Positions 1 to 11,189 of a stretch of 64,000 bases of DNA are shown in pieces. Both the position numbers and the translations under genes were made by a program. The DNA is taken from positions 17,209,246-17,273,245 of the forward strand of contig OX463862.1 in NCBI GenBank assembly GCA_949825065.1. Direction: 5' to 3'. The notes under the pieces were generated by a model. The model made no database searches. It saw only the letters and a list, made by a program, of their open reading frames with translations, and was not told the DNA's origin. Each line of letters opens with the position of its first letter. Within the stretch, counting starts at the first letter, position 1. The DNA comes from Odontocerum albicorne (taxonomy: Eukaryota; Arthropoda; Insecta; Trichoptera; Odontoceridae).

Positions 1-1170
1 TCGTTTTCCCTTGGGGTAAGCTTTCTACTATTTTCTAATCTATGTTTTTCTAAACATATACTGATGCTAATCCGAACGTGTTGCTATCACACATCGGAAT
101 ACCTATAAAAATATCTCTGTAGTTCGTTTTCCCTTGGTAAGCTTTCTGCTATTTTCTAATCTATGTTTTTCTAAACATATACTGATGCAAATCCGAATGT
201 GCTGCTATCACATATCGGAAAATCTATAAAAATATCTCTGTAGTTCGTTTTCCCTTGGGGTAAGCTTTCTGCTATTTTCTAATCTATGTTTTTCTAAACA
301 TATACTGATGCAAATCCGAATGTGCTGCTATCACATATCGGAAAATCTATAAAAATATCTCTGTAGTTCGTTTTCCCTTGGAGTAAGCTTACTGCTATTT
401 TCTAATCTATGTTTTTCTAAACATATACTCATACTGATGCAAATCCGAATGTGCTGCTATCACATATCGGAATACCTATAAAAATATCTCTGTAGTTCGT
501 TTTCCCTTGGGGTAAGCTTTCTGCTATTTTCTAATCTATGTTTTTCTAAACATATACTGATGCAAATCTGAATGTGTTGCTATCACATATCGAAACATCT
601 ATAAAAATATCTCTGTAGTTCGTTTTCCCTTGAGGTAAGCTTTCTGCTATTTTCTAATCTATGTTTTTCTAAACATATACTGATGCAAATCCGAATGAGT
701 TGCTATCACATGTCGGAATACCTATAAAAATATCTCTGTAGTTCGTTTTCCCTTGGGGTAAGCTTTCTGCTATTTTCTAATCTATGTTTTTCTAAACATA
801 TACTGATGCAAATCCGAATGAGTTGCTATCACATGTCGGAATACCTATAAAAATATCTCTGTAGTTCGTTTTCCCCTGGGGTAAGCTTTCTGCTATTTTC
901 TAATCTATGTTTTTCTAAACATATACTGATGCAAATCTGAATGTGTTGCTATCACATATCGAAACATCTATAAAAATATCTCTGTAGTCGTTTTCCCTTG
1001 GTTAGCTTTCTGCTATTTACTAATCTATGTTTTTCTAAACATATACTGATGCAAATCAGAATGTGTTGCTATCACATATCGGAATACCTCTACAAATACC
1101 TCTGTTGTTCGTTTTCCCTCGGTAAGCTTTCTGCTATTTTATTTATGTTTTTCTAAACATGTACTGATGC
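1..1170. repeat. 123-bp minisatellite, about 9.5 copies, expanded inside element R1
   Basis: Units begin at about 1, 124, 245, 368, 497, 620, 743, 866, 988 and 1109. Each starts TCGTTTTCCCTTGGGGTAAG and contains ACATATACTGATGCAAATC and GCTATCACATATCGGAA. The same words occur once, in the same order, in single-copy R1 elements at 25836, 30090, 48030 and 60905. The array is therefore a tandem expansion of an internal R1 segment and not an unrelated satellite. Unit 4 has a 6-bp internal duplication. The array runs off the left window edge. Confidence 0.95.
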
Positions 1171-1351
1171 AAGAGCCTTATCTAATGGCCACAGCCACTA
1201 TGTTCCTATCCTTACTCTCAACGTATTCTAATTCATTTTTAAATATTTCTAATCTGTCAGTAGTACTGGATTTGAATCCCAAGTAAGAGCGCCCTTGAGA
1301 CGAGTCTACTCTCTAAACAAACTGTACATAAAATGTTCTTTTATTATTATG
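1171..1351 (+). mobile_element. R1 element, 3' end
   Basis: Continues directly from the 123-bp array. It matches the 3' part of the R1 copy near 61040-61205: a ctatccttactctcaac block, then agagcgcccttgag, then a ttattattat tail. Together with the array it forms one R1 copy on the plus strand. No coding sequence is visible. Confidence 0.8.
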
Positions 1352-1399
1352 TAGAACTTTTAAAATGCTTTAAAAATTTTGCATATTTTTAAAATGAAA

Positions 1400-1769
1400 G
1401 TATGAGCCTATTGAGTAATTTGTATAGTACCTTCCAATTTATCCGAGTTGGTGATTCGCGTATGTTCAATACCGTGGCCGAGAGATAATATTTCCTACGA
1501 CTCCATTCATCGATCCTTTGTGGCTAGAACCACAGCAGTAGGCACGGTACACGTTGTTCATAATCGCACGTGTCAGTTATACTACCACACTTGAAGAGGC
1601 AAAAATACTTGCACACGTCTAGTACGTGTAAGTATTGTTGCCAGACGAACTGTATTTTATCTGACTGGGACTCTTTTTAAATATTTTTTTTCAAGTATAA
1701 TCAAGCCCTTGAGGAGAGTTTGCTCTCTAAACAGCGCTATATAAATTGCTTCATTTTTATTATATTATA
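1400..1769 (+). mobile_element. Degraded SINE-like segment plus an R1 3' tail
   Basis: The block around 1620-1680 (agtattgttgcc, then tctgactggga) recurs near 27550-27600 next to a tRNA-like head, so it is probably a SINE body. From 1701 the R1 3' end is recognisable (cccttgaggagagtttgct, gcgctatataaattg, TTA-rich tail). Boundaries are approximate. Confidence 0.45.
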
Positions 1770-1782
1770 ACATACATACATA

Positions 1783-2420
1783 CCATCACTCCATTTCCCT
1801 ATTGGGGTAGGCAGAAAAGATCTAAAGCCAGACTTTCCTATCGCGATACACATCTTCTACGTCCGTACACTTTCTCATACATTTTCTACGATTTCTCTCA
1901 CTTTTCACATTTCCTTCTTCTAAAATATCATTCAATTTATTCATACATACTTTCCTTAGTTGTCTTTTACCACGTCTTTCACTCACATTTGCACTATTTA
2001 TTTGTTTAGTTAATCTTTCATAATTCATTCGTCCCACTTGCCCAAACTATATCAGAGTGTTCTTCTTCATCTTACTCAACACATCAGCCTTAAGTTCACA
2101 CTCATCTCTAATCACTTCATTTCGTATTCTGAAAATACATTGTCACCCCTTCTACAGCATTTATTCGGCTCTTTTCAGTCTTGTACCACGTCTACGTTTC
2201 ACTTCTATATATCAAAGTTGATACAAAAAGACTGCTGTGGACTATCATCTTGATTTTGATAGTCTGATCGACTTCGTTTCCTATCGCTACTCGCTGTAAA
2301 ATATCCCTCATAACTCTTTCTTCATCCACCTTCCAAAATACTACCTACATAGCAAAATTCTTCAATTTGTTCTAATATTTCATTACTCACCCATATCTCG
2401 CTTTTACTTTCCCTTTCCCA
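1783..2420 (-). pseudogene. LINE-A, 5'-truncated non-LTR retrotransposon tail
   Basis: Reverse-strand translation, with frameshifts, gives the C-terminal region of an endonuclease/reverse-transcriptase polyprotein. The longest clean piece is 71 residues (1822-2037). Other copies of this family show NEVIRDECELK followed by RWFGHVER-type motifs, and the 3' end carries ctgtctaccccgacagggaaat. Only the part downstream of the RT catalytic core is present, as is usual for dead 5'-truncated LINE insertions. No intact copy is in the window. Confidence 0.75.
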
Positions 2421-2454
2421 CTTTCCTATAACATTTTTTTTTGTTTTTTTTTTT

Positions 2455-2603
2455 AATAATAGATATGACCGAAGTCATAGGTATCCTTAATACCCTCGAA
2501 CACTAGGCGAAAAAAATGCCTGTGTCGTTAGAGGTGAGTAGCATAGAGCGGGGATTGAACTGACGACCTTCCGCACAGAAGTCCAGCGTTACCGCGCGGC
2601 CAT
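2455..2603 (-). mobile_element. SINE-B copy (tRNA-derived)
   Basis: Read on the minus strand it begins at the CATGGCCGCGCGGTAACGC head (box A-like). It continues through a damaged box B (GGTTCGAACCC in better copies) and ends with the conserved gacttcggtcatatctatt tail. A divergent copy with a one-base loss in the head. Confidence 0.8.
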
Positions 2604-3416
2604 GTTTAATGAATTTTGTTATTTTCTGTTGAATTTATTTCTTTGTGCATCTCTATACGATTTGCTTGTCATATTCTGTAATTATTATAACATCTTCAGT
2701 ATTATCCATTCTTTACTTTTCCTTCATACTTAACACTAATTTTCCTTTGTTAGAATCGCTAAATTTATATATCTTTTCCATTTGTACTAATCTAAAAAAT
2801 ATTGTAACTATATTTTTAAAGTCACGTTTATAAGTATAAATTTGATAGATTATTTAACAAATATAACAAAATGACATGTGTCACTTACAAGAGATATCTT
2901 AATTAGAGACAGCGAATATAAAAAGTCTCTGTCTGACATGAGATTAGCATCATTAAGAGATGCGAAGAATCCAGCGGCATCAACCGGTCGACATCAATCA
3001 CCCATGCCCCATATGTTGGATACTTGGCGCATTTATGGTCTTATTGAGCATGAAATGGCTGACGTACCTGAGAAATTAATACAGGCATCAATTGACAGAA
3101 CTATTGGGTTATCTTTAAGGTTCAAGTCAGTAAAAATGTTCAAGGAAGGTGGTTTACGATTTTTCAGTGTTTCAGTAATCTTTCGTGTCATGGATTTGCT
3201 CGTCATCAGTGGTAATCGGCCTTTCAGAGCGGATACCACCTTTGAGTTTCGTATAACCATTACGGGTTTTAAAGCACACATGACACACACAATATCTTTC
3301 TTTATACATGTGTTTGAGGCAGTTAAAGCGTCAACTACCGACAAAACTACTTATTTTGTTCAATCTTCAAAATTACTTTAAAAAATAACCAGCGAGGGGC
3401 ACGGCGGGATGAGATG
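2604..3416. other. AT-rich stretch with an unassigned ORF
   Basis: 2604-2877 is AT-rich with nothing recognisable. An open frame of 167 codons lies at 2878-3381 (+), with a 103-codon frame on the opposite strand (3033-3344). The block is less AT-rich than its flanks, which suggests decayed coding DNA, possibly a transposase. I see no diagnostic motif in any frame and do not assign a function. It may be chance. Confidence 0.25.
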
Positions 3417-3418
3417 TA

Positions 3419-4053
3419 CAGTACACGGCGGTAAATAGTAAATAAATAATAAAATAAATAAATACAGGTTTATTGATAGCAACATAGTATGTACATAATA
3501 CATTTAGATATAAGGAGAATATATTAAAAAAACAGAAGCTATCAAAAGGTCTGGACTCATCTAATAACACCCCCCCCCCCCGGCCAAGATACACCCCACC
3601 AATATAGGGCGAGCCCAGCCAAAGGGACACCAGATGATTTTCAGCCCACACCCTTGATCATTTAGAGTAAGAAGAGAAAAAAACACAGAAAACAAATAGA
3701 TGACAAAAAAAATACATTCAAGAGAGAAGACATTAAAAGGTCTGGGCTCCTCCCATAAACATTCCCCCGGCCGAGATACACCCCACCAATGTAAGGCGAG
3801 CCCGACCGCAAGGGCATCATAATACACCTTGGGCTTAAGAAAGAGACTGTCAGCCATTATCGGATAACTTCGACTTTGTAGAGCGTCGTCTGTGTCGTAC
3901 GATGAGCTAACAGTCCGCTTGACAACGACTGACAAATGGCGACGGAGCACGTGTATGAATGACAGAGACGACGCTCTACATAGCCGAAGTTAGCCGATTA
4001 TGCCGACAGTCTCTTTCTTAAGCCCGATGTGTATTACTTACCGCCGGGTACTG
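3419..4053. mobile_element. TIR element (TA-flanked MITE) carrying a nested retroposon
   Basis: Left end TA-CAGTACACGGCGGTAA (3417-3434). The right end is its inverse, TTACCGCCGGGTACTG-TA (4038-4055), so TA dinucleotides flank both ends as in Tc1/mariner-type elements. Inner arms at about 3808-3895 and 3955-4037 are also inverted repeats (gggcttaagaaagagactg; tagagcgtcgtc). There is no transposase. A single arm of the same family lies at 52288-52385. Confidence 0.75.
3437..3807 (-). mobile_element. Retroposon nested in the TIR element, with a partial internal tandem duplication
   Basis: Interrupts the left arm of the surrounding TIR element. It contains two related units, at about 3547-3660 and 3737-3807, each with AAGGTCTGG, a C-rich run, GATACACCCCACCAAT and GGGCGAGCCC. 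Its AT-rich end (aataaataaatacaggtttattgatag) is matched in the opposite orientation at 56520-56790. The polyA-like end and mobility suggest a SINE or LINE tail, class unknown. Confidence 0.6.
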
Positions 4054-4087
4054 TATGTATATAATATTATGTATTATTAACATAGAT

Positions 4088-4640
4088 ACGCCCACACAAA
4101 CCTTTAACGCTGTGAAGATGCGTGCACTAACAAAAATGTGTCGATTGTCATTATATGAAAGGAAGCGGAATGAAGACATCAGAAATGAATGTACAGAGAA
4201 AATAGATGTTGAAGTGAGATGAAGAATAGAGCTTTAATGTGGTTTGGGCATGTGCATGTCTCTTGCGGACAGAGAGAACAGATCTCCGAATTGTCTATCC
4301 TAGCACACATTTTTCGCCTCCTCTACATTCATACACAATCTCGATCAGTCATGCTTCTCACTTTACCTTCTTTCAAAATCTGATCCATTTAGTCCCGCTA
4401 ACTACCTCTTCCACGCATACTTAGAATGACTTGCACATTTGCTTTGTCATTCTTTCATTATTCATTCTCTCTACATATTCAAACCATTTGGAAGCTCCTT
4501 TCTTCGTCTTATTCAAAACATCAATTTTATTCGTGAATTCATTTCTAATGTATTCATTCCGCCTTCTTTCCAACATTCACACTCCACACATTTTCCTTAA
4601 TGCACGCATCTCTCCCCAGCATTAATCTTTCTAGGCATTA
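4088..4640. pseudogene. Two LINE-B fragments in opposite orientation
   Basis: 4088-4255 reads on the plus strand as the LINE-B tail (EMRALR..C..S.YERKRNEDIRNEC-type motif, then WFGH). 4256-4640 is the minus-strand 3' half of the same family (complement of tatcacgccgtgtcccttgc onward). The two meet abruptly at about 4255, giving an inverted junction. Both are 5'-truncated and frame-shifted. Confidence 0.65.
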
Positions 4641-5149
4641 AAAAGTCAATTAGATGCCAGGAAGATTGCATTAATAAACATTTTCCCGCTATCTTATTCT
4701 CTCATCATTTGATCCATTGATATTACCAACAATAGTTTCCTTCCTTTCCCTTTCTCTTATTCATAAACTTTTCTAATGTTATCTTTTCATGCTGCACGAT
4801 AGTATCTAAAAACTAGACCGCGCCATGAACGGTTTCAGAGTATTATTTTCTAACTGAGATTAATTGGGGAAAGGGTGGCGTAGTTAGTCGTTGTTTTGTG
4901 TTTTAGTGTTGTTTAAACACACTTCATAGCATTTATCGTTTTTCTTTTTAACGAGTTATGATATTCTTATAGCGAATATTTGCAAACCAAGCACAATACA
5001 ATTGACTGGCCAGCTCAGATATTCTAATATGCCATTTACACACTCCTAACTGCCTCTCGCACTGCAATATGTAACACAATATCATAACAAATATTCTCGG
5101 AGTTAACTACATACTACTTTTTTAAACACATTTTATATTAATTGGCTAA
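4641..5149. other. No gene recognised
   Basis: AT-rich spacer with no ORF above 60 codons, no clear repeat and no convincing splice-bounded exon. Confidence 0.5.
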
Positions 5150-6860
5150 AATACCACGTTAAACAAAACAATACAGTCCCAACGCATCAACTGACCGCTA
5201 TTCTAGTATACAAACCATCACACCATTGGTGCAAAAGCGAAGGATGTGTGTCGATATATTGTAAGATAATTTAGCTACTCTATCTTCTCTGCATACTCCG
5301 ATAGGGTGATAGCGCGATATGTATTATGTATATTTATAATCAATTAACAGCTAAATAATAACTTATCCACTTCACAAATAATTATCCTATCATAATCACT
5401 TTATCCCTATTGGGCTAGGCAAAGATATCTTCATTTTATTTTATCCTGGTACACATCTTTCACTTCCATAATATCTTTTTATTCATATTATCCTATTATG
5501 AAGCCTTTTAACTCTTCATTTTTCTCCTTAGGTAGCTCACTTTTTACCAGATTAATGCGTTATTCTGAATTATTCGAAGCTCGTAGATGTTATTCGAAAG
5601 TCTTAGATCTTAACATATGTTAAGAGGTAACCAAGACGTTAGATGTATTAGCTTTCATTAGACAACAAAATATATATTATGAATCAGTTAACGAAAGCAA
5701 ATAACTCGTGGTACCTTAGACAATACCACCCCAACACATCAACTGACAGCATATTCGCAACAGTGAATTATAAGTGTCAATACTCTGTATGAAAATTTAG
5801 TTACTTTTTCATATCTGCATACTCTGACAGGGAAATAGCGTGATGTATTGAGTAACCGTAGCTTTCGTTAGGCAACGAAACACATATTGTGAATCAGTTA
5901 ACAAAAGAAAATAACTCATGGTACCTGAGACAATACCACCCATATATCAACTGACAGCATCTTCGCAACAGCGAATTATGTGTGTCAATACACTGTATAA
6001 AAATCTAGTTTCTTTTTCTTCTCTGCATATTCAGACAGGAAAATAGCGTGATGTATTGAGTAACCCTAGCGTTCATTAGGCAACGAAACACATTGTGTGA
6101 ATCAGTTAACGAAAGCAAATAACTCGTGGTACCTGAGACAACACCACCCCGCCACATCAACTGACAGCATCTTCGCAACAGCGAATTATGTGTGTCAATA
6201 CCAATTTCGCAAGAGGTTTCCAATTGTAGTTGAGTGTCACTGTTTGTCAGGTTGATGAGAGCGTGCAACGGGGTTTTGTTTTTGTGTAATCAAAAATCGG
6301 AAAGAAGTATCGATTTATTTTTTCATGCTAAATATCCTCAGTGAGATACAGGCAAAAGCCTAGTTTACTGGGGCAACAAACCCAGATCCATTAAAATTGT
6401 ATGTCCAAATCAAATTACCTGTTGTTTTTTTCGCAAATTGTGTATATTTCTTGTCATGTGTAATAATAAATGTATAAATAAATAAAATACACTGTATAAA
6501 AATCTAGTTACTTTTTCTTCTCTGCATACTCTGACAGGAAAATAACGTGATGTATTGAGTAACCCTAGCTTTCATTAGGCAACGAAACACATTGTGTGAA
6601 TCAGTTAACGAAAGCAAATAACTCGTGGTACTTGAGATAATACCGCCCCTACACATCAACTGACAGCTTTTCGAATATACATGTATACATTACACCATTT
6701 CCACAAAAGCGAAAGATGTGTATCAATACACTGTATGAAAATGTTTTTTATTTATCTTCCCTACATACTCTGATAGGGAAATAGTGTGATGTATTAAGTA
6801 ACCATAGCTTTCATTACACAACGAAACACATATTGAGTCGGTTAACGAAATCAAATAACT
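5150..6860. repeat. About 205-bp tandem repeat, roughly 5 diverged units, split by an R5 insertion
   Basis: Units share GCTTTCATTAGGCAACGAAA, AACTCGTGGTACCTGAGAC and CATCAACTGACAGC, with copies near 5650, 5871, 6068, 6567 and 6807 and a decayed unit near 5160. The end of each unit (gtgtgtcaatac ... ctctgcatactctgacaggaaaatagcgtgatg) resembles the LINE-A 3' terminus, so the satellite probably captured a LINE tail. 5395-5560 also holds a short minus-strand LINE-A-like fragment. Confidence 0.8.
6206..6488 (+). mobile_element. R5 element 3' part inserted in a satellite unit
   Basis: Contains the R5 blocks gagagcgtgcaacggggttt, ctcagtgagatacaggcaaa and tatttcttgtcatgtgtaat, followed by an (AAT)n-like tail. 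Its flanks belong to the same 205-bp unit: gtgtgtcaatac on the left, acactgtataaaaatctag on the right. It therefore inserted after the array formed. R5 behaves like a non-LTR tail or SINE. No coding frame. Confidence 0.75.
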
Positions 6861-7840
6861 CGTGGTACCTGAGACTCTCTGTCTGGAATCCTTGAGAACG
6901 ACTGGTTCAATAACTTAACCAGTAACCATACCAGCGGTTAGATATGCTTGTATAAAAACTGGTATTTTATAAATGAGCGCGTGTCGGTTACTGTTTGATT
7001 AACTTCTTAGTTCATCAATGGATTTATAATTCATCTGACAGATTCCTATGAGACCAAGATGGTAGCTAAACGATGTGGTATTAATATAACATTTCTGCTT
7101 TCTGTAAAAAGACTCATCTGGCATACTAACCCTTTGAATACAAGAATAATTATAAGAAATTATTTTATTTTCTTTATTTATGTACATGACTTTTTTTATA
7201 TATTAAATAAATAAACAATATACTTTAATGTTACTGTATACGTATATAGTGTTATGGCCTTTTGCAACGAAAACACTTTTAGAATTTCAACTGTGTAATT
7301 TTATTTGTAAAATCGTTGAATTACATTGAAGTATAATATTAACAGTATTATAGAAGTAATAATAATGATGATGCTAACATCGTAGTGGTTTTAAGAATAA
7401 TGATTGCTGCCTCTGATATGACGTCCTATTTAAAGCGAATATAACGTATGCACGACCCATAGATAGATTAAGAAAGAATTTGTCGGGTATGTTATCGTTG
7501 CCCTTAAGGTCAAATCGATATCAGGCGATTTATCTGGAATTTATCGTTCGCTGTTTACTTCCATTTAGTGATATGAAATCTTTATTGAATTTGGATAGTA
7601 AACCGCTCTTGATAATTCCAAGATAATAAATTTAAACATAATACATTGAGTTAAGTTTGACATACACGTGATAACACTAATATTTATTGGATGTAGATAA
7701 TATTGAACATGATGTGGTTAACATTGATAAGCTTAACATTGGTTTGCATAATTACTTATAATATTTATTGGATGTGGATAAGAGTATATGATAAGATAAC
7801 ATTGGTAGGGAAACATTACAATAGTATGAAAGACGAACTC
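6861..7840. other. No gene recognised
   Basis: AT-rich spacer. A 62-codon minus-strand frame (6999-7187) has no recognisable motif. The sequence tttattggatgtagataat/ttattggatgtggataag occurs twice at 7680-7790, a short imperfect repeat. Confidence 0.5.
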
Positions 7841-8035
7841 CGTAGTCTAGTTGATTAGACCATTGTCTCCCAACGGGATACAGGTTCGATGTTACAGATT
7901 CGATTCATGTTGGAACCCAGATTTAAAAAAAAAAGATTCCAGTCTGGTTTTTAAGGCCTCTTTAATATGTATCTGGTTGTTTGGAAGATATTGTCACTTG
8001 GCAACAAGTCCGCCAGGTTATACTACATACAACGA
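7841..8035 (+). mobile_element. SINE-A copy (tRNA-derived), plus strand
   Basis: Head CTCCGTAGTCTAGTTGATTAG corresponds to box A. A box B-like GATTCGATTCATGTTGGAACC follows after a small duplication. The body has attccagtctggttt and ggcctcttta, and the tail has gtcacttggcaacaag...ccaggtt. One of about 20 SINE-A copies or fragments in this window, a diverged one. Confidence 0.8.
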
Positions 8036-8130
8036 AAATGTAATACAGTATGAAAAAAGAGACAAACGTATCTGGGCTTATTGCCTTTCATTTGTCGTGC
8101 CTTCAGTAAACTAGGCGTTTACCTGTATTT
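8036..8130 (-). mobile_element. R5 fragment
   Basis: Complement of the R5 core: tgcctttcatttgtcgt, cagtaaactaggcgtttac, ctgtatttcactg. Truncated on both sides and directly abutting SINE-A. Confidence 0.6.
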
Positions 8131-8189
8131 CACTGCTGACGTAACTTTTACATTTCAACTTTGATTTTGAGTTTTTTTTTAAGAAAAAA

Positions 8190-9385
8190 ATAATTATAGA
8201 CGGAACACGGAATGAAGTGATCTCAATAGGGCACTAAAACATATACAAAATAGGGTGCGTTTTATGTTCCAGACCGATTTTTTTTGGCCGCCATTTTGAT
8301 TTGGCTGTTATTTGTCAGTTCGTATTTGACAGTCGTGGAGAGTGGTTGATAAGAATTTATTATGAAGCATCTAATTCCGCAACAACATGTTGAAGTTATT
8401 TTATTTAAATAATTGTTCAATTGTGAATACGTGAAGAAAATTGCGTGTTTTTTGGTTTTAATCATGTGCCAAGCAAGTCAACCATTCAGCGTGTAATTAA
8501 TAATTTTTCAAATTTGTGATAAACTTTTCCCGGCCTAATAATGTCAAAAAGTGGTGATATCGACTGGCTCCCACGATCCCCTGATTTGACCATCCCCGAT
8601 TATTTCCTATGGGGGTACTTGAAGAGAAAGGTGTATACCAAAAAAAACAACCACAATCCCGATGCTTAAGGACAACATTTGAAAAGAAATTGCTGAAATA
8701 ACACCAGAAGTCTGTGAGAATGATATAAAAAATGTGCTTGAAAGAGCTCGCGTTTGCGCCACGGCCAGAGGCGGCCACTTGACCGACATCATATTCCATA
8801 TATAATGGTAAATACCATATAATCAATCGATTAAATATAAATTATAACATTGTGTTTCATTTAAAAGTTATTAAAAAAAGACATCGGCCTGGAACATAAA
8901 AGGCACCCGTATTATCGAACAGGACAGAATCAAAATTTGCAAGATTATCAAACAAACAAAAAGTCAACTTTGATTTATGAAAGTGAAACGTGGACGTGGA
9001 ATAAAACTTGAAAGTACTGAATAGATTATGTAAAATAAATAACATTGCAGTCTTCTACTCGTAAGTGTACAATGTACGTAAATTCTATTGACAATCAATT
9101 ATGGCCGGCCATACAAAATCGGCCTGGAACATAAAAATTACCTTATATAGTATACTCGTATATGACAGAACACAATGAATTGAGTAAGGATGAATGTGAA
9201 CTTATTAAAGCTGGCGTATTGAGTAAAATGAGGATGGTTTGGACACGTGGAATGAATGAATGATGAATGACTAACACAGCAATTATAGAGTGCAAATGTG
9301 AATAAAAGTCGTCAAGAAAGATCAATGAAAGAATGATTGAATAAAGCGTACGATAGTTTTAATGAAGAAAACGTAAATGTGGAAA
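8190..9385 (+). pseudogene. LINE-A copy interrupted by a Tc1/mariner-type remnant
   Basis: LINE-A words appear before the insertion (caatagggcactaaaacatat, ending at 8250) and resume after it (ttatcgaacaggacagaatc at 8912, gtgaaacgtggacgtgg near 8985). After a gap they continue at 9160-9380 (tatgacagaa, ggatgaatgtgaac, gtttggacacgtgg). Coding capacity is destroyed. A separate copy of the mariner terminal sequence sits at about 9112-9140. Confidence 0.7.
8253..8909 (+). mobile_element. Tc1/mariner-type transposon, internally deleted
   Basis: Terminal inverted repeats of about 28 bp: left gggtgcgttttatgttccag after TA (8251-8252), right the inverse (...ggcctggaacataaaaggcaccc) before GTA. Residual coding: an N-terminal piece from about 8350, and a C-terminal piece at 8545-8800 with DIDWLPRSPDLTIPDYFLWG. 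The latter is the characteristic PRSPDL-x-x-xDYFLWG region around the last catalytic aspartate of mariner/Tc1-like transposases, and a RGGHL-type end follows. The centre with the first two acidic residues is missing, so it is non-autonomous. Confidence 0.75.
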
Positions 9386-9535
9386 TATCTTCCAGCTTAC
9401 CAGAAATATTTTAGAAGCCTTAAGTGAAAACCATACTCGAATGCTTTTTTTTTAATCTGGGTTCTAACGGGAATCGAACCAATAAGCTTCGGGCTGGAAG
9501 ACAACCGTCTTACCAACTAGGCCACGGAGGTAATT
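9386..9535 (-). mobile_element. SINE-A copy, minus strand
   Basis: Complement shows GTGGCCTAGTTGGTAAGACG (box A region) and GGTTCGATTCCCGTTAGAACC (box B). The tail is truncated at cttccagcttaccagaaat. Abuts the end of LINE-A. Confidence 0.85.
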
Positions 9536-9689
9536 AAGGAGAAAAATATGTATTTAGTAATATATGAGACAAATATGATATTTACGAAATCATTAATTTA
9601 TTCTTACACCTTCAACTTAATTGAAATGCTAATAGATATCTAACATACTGAAGAGCGTAGCCGGGGAGAACATTATCTTCAACCCTATT

Positions 9690-10258
9690 AATCGCGCTAA
9701 GATGTGTGTTGTGATAGGAAAAATAGCACTCTGACCTTTATGCCTGCCCCGACATGAAAACAGCGTGATGCTGTGTATGTATGTATCGACAATCTTTTTA
9801 GTATGTAAATTTGTACACTTATTGTATTGAAACATTGTCGAAATTTCCAACGAGGAATATTGTATTATATCTAGCTGGTTTAAAGACACCTTCCCCATTC
9901 GTAACTTATCGGTTATTTTACGATCGTTGCTGGGCCTTGTAGTCGAGGATCCCCTCACCATTCTAATGTCAATTCAGTTGGAAAGCGAAGCTGTGCAGTG
10001 GATTTTTTAAGTGAGTGAACCGTTGCACACCAGCAAACTCACCGGCCACACCGGTGTATTGGATCTGATGGCACTCAGAAGTGAGACGATCGGAGAACAC
10101 CGACATATTTTTTTCTCCTTTTGAAATAATTTTCATGGGTATTCTTCTACCCCCGCAAACAAATGTATAAGTAATTCGAGGGAAGTAGCACAGCGTGGGG
10201 TTCGAACCGACGACCTTCCGCACGGAAGTCCAGTGTGTTACCGCGCGGTCATGCACCT
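9690..10258. mobile_element. LINE-A 3' end (+, 9690-9785) and long SINE-B copy (-, 9880-10258)
   Basis: The LINE-A terminus is recognised by atgtgtgttgtgatagg and tgccccgacatgaaaacagcgtgatg. SINE-B reads on the minus strand from a well-preserved head (CATGACCGCGCGGTAACAC, then GGTTCGAACCCCACGCTG) to a 3' body with tgtgtttgctggtg-type and ttcgccatt-type words. An unrelated ~90-bp block replaces the usual middle. Confidence 0.75.
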
Positions 10259-10504
10259 CTATATACTTTTACATCATACAATGTTGTATTTCGTTTGTGT
10301 TTCAACCACATTGATAACTTAAGTCCGCTATCTTGTTTATTTATTTGTTTTTCGATACTATAGTTACTAGTCCAACATTCTTCATTCTATCGAAGGACAA
10401 AGTAAGATACACTACAAAGACCACCAGGAATGGACAACAATGGAATCGACGACCTCGCCAAGATGTAATCTATTAGCGGACAAGTAGGAATCAGTAGTAC
10501 GTGA

Positions 10505-10592
10505 CCCAGATGGGTCTCGAACCAGTATCCGCTCAGTCGAACGAGATGTTGTGGCTGACCCAGTATGCTAATGCGCCAACTGGCCGCGAACA
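10505..10592 (-). mobile_element. tRNA-like SINE head or tRNA pseudogene
   Basis: Complement has GGCCAGTTGGCGCATTAGCAT (box A-like) and GGTTCGAGACCC (box B), about 45 bases apart, as in tRNA genes. The acceptor and anticodon stems do not form convincingly by eye, so I call it a SINE head. Fragments of unknown sequence flank it; 10596-10802 (-) is an open frame without a motif. Confidence 0.5.
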
Positions 10593-10802
10593 GACTTAAC
10601 AGTCTGGTGTTTGACAACTCTTCGATGTCGTTGATGGTCTTCTTTCATTCATACGATCGTTAATTACTGAATTCAATAATTCAATCACTTCTTCATTCTT
10701 TTTATCCATTGTTACATTTGATGATACGATTATTGATACTGAACAACGTCCATGGTCTAAAGGCAGAATATTTTTTTTTCTCAAAGATTTCGAGTTTGAC
10801 AT

Positions 10803-11185
10803 CCAAAACTGACAAAAACTAAAGATGTCCCAGTATGGATTTTATTTTTTTATGACTTTTTACCGACCTTCTGTGCACACGTCAAATCACATTTTAACGA
10901 AATTCACGGGACCATAAAGAACACTTAATTTTATTGCAATCAGGAGAAAAATATTGTATTATTACAACTTTTTTATTTCAAAATAAAAATTGTAGAAATA
11001 AAGTGAATACATTTTTTCAAAGAATTATGTTATTTTGACAGTACTGATTTTTTCTTAGCAGCATTCGTTATTGAATCTTCAATACCACATAATTATTGAA
11101 AAACATTTGAGGGACATTAATAAGTGTTTCATGATATATAAGCCCGAATAATTATTGTATTCTATTACACTTTCGTAGAATACTT
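10803..11185. other. No gene recognised
   Basis: AT-rich spacer without repeats I can place or ORFs of interest. Confidence 0.5.
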
Positions 11186-11189
11186 TACA

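Noticed and set aside
1..1170. CRISPR array
   Set aside because: The 123-bp units are homogeneous throughout with no alternation of repeat and unique spacer, and the context is eukaryotic with R1 homology.
10505..10592. Functional tRNA gene (also at 14795, 27610 and the SINE heads)
   Set aside because: A and B boxes are visible, but acceptor/anticodon stems and a credible anticodon loop are not, and most heads are joined to SINE bodies repeated in the window.
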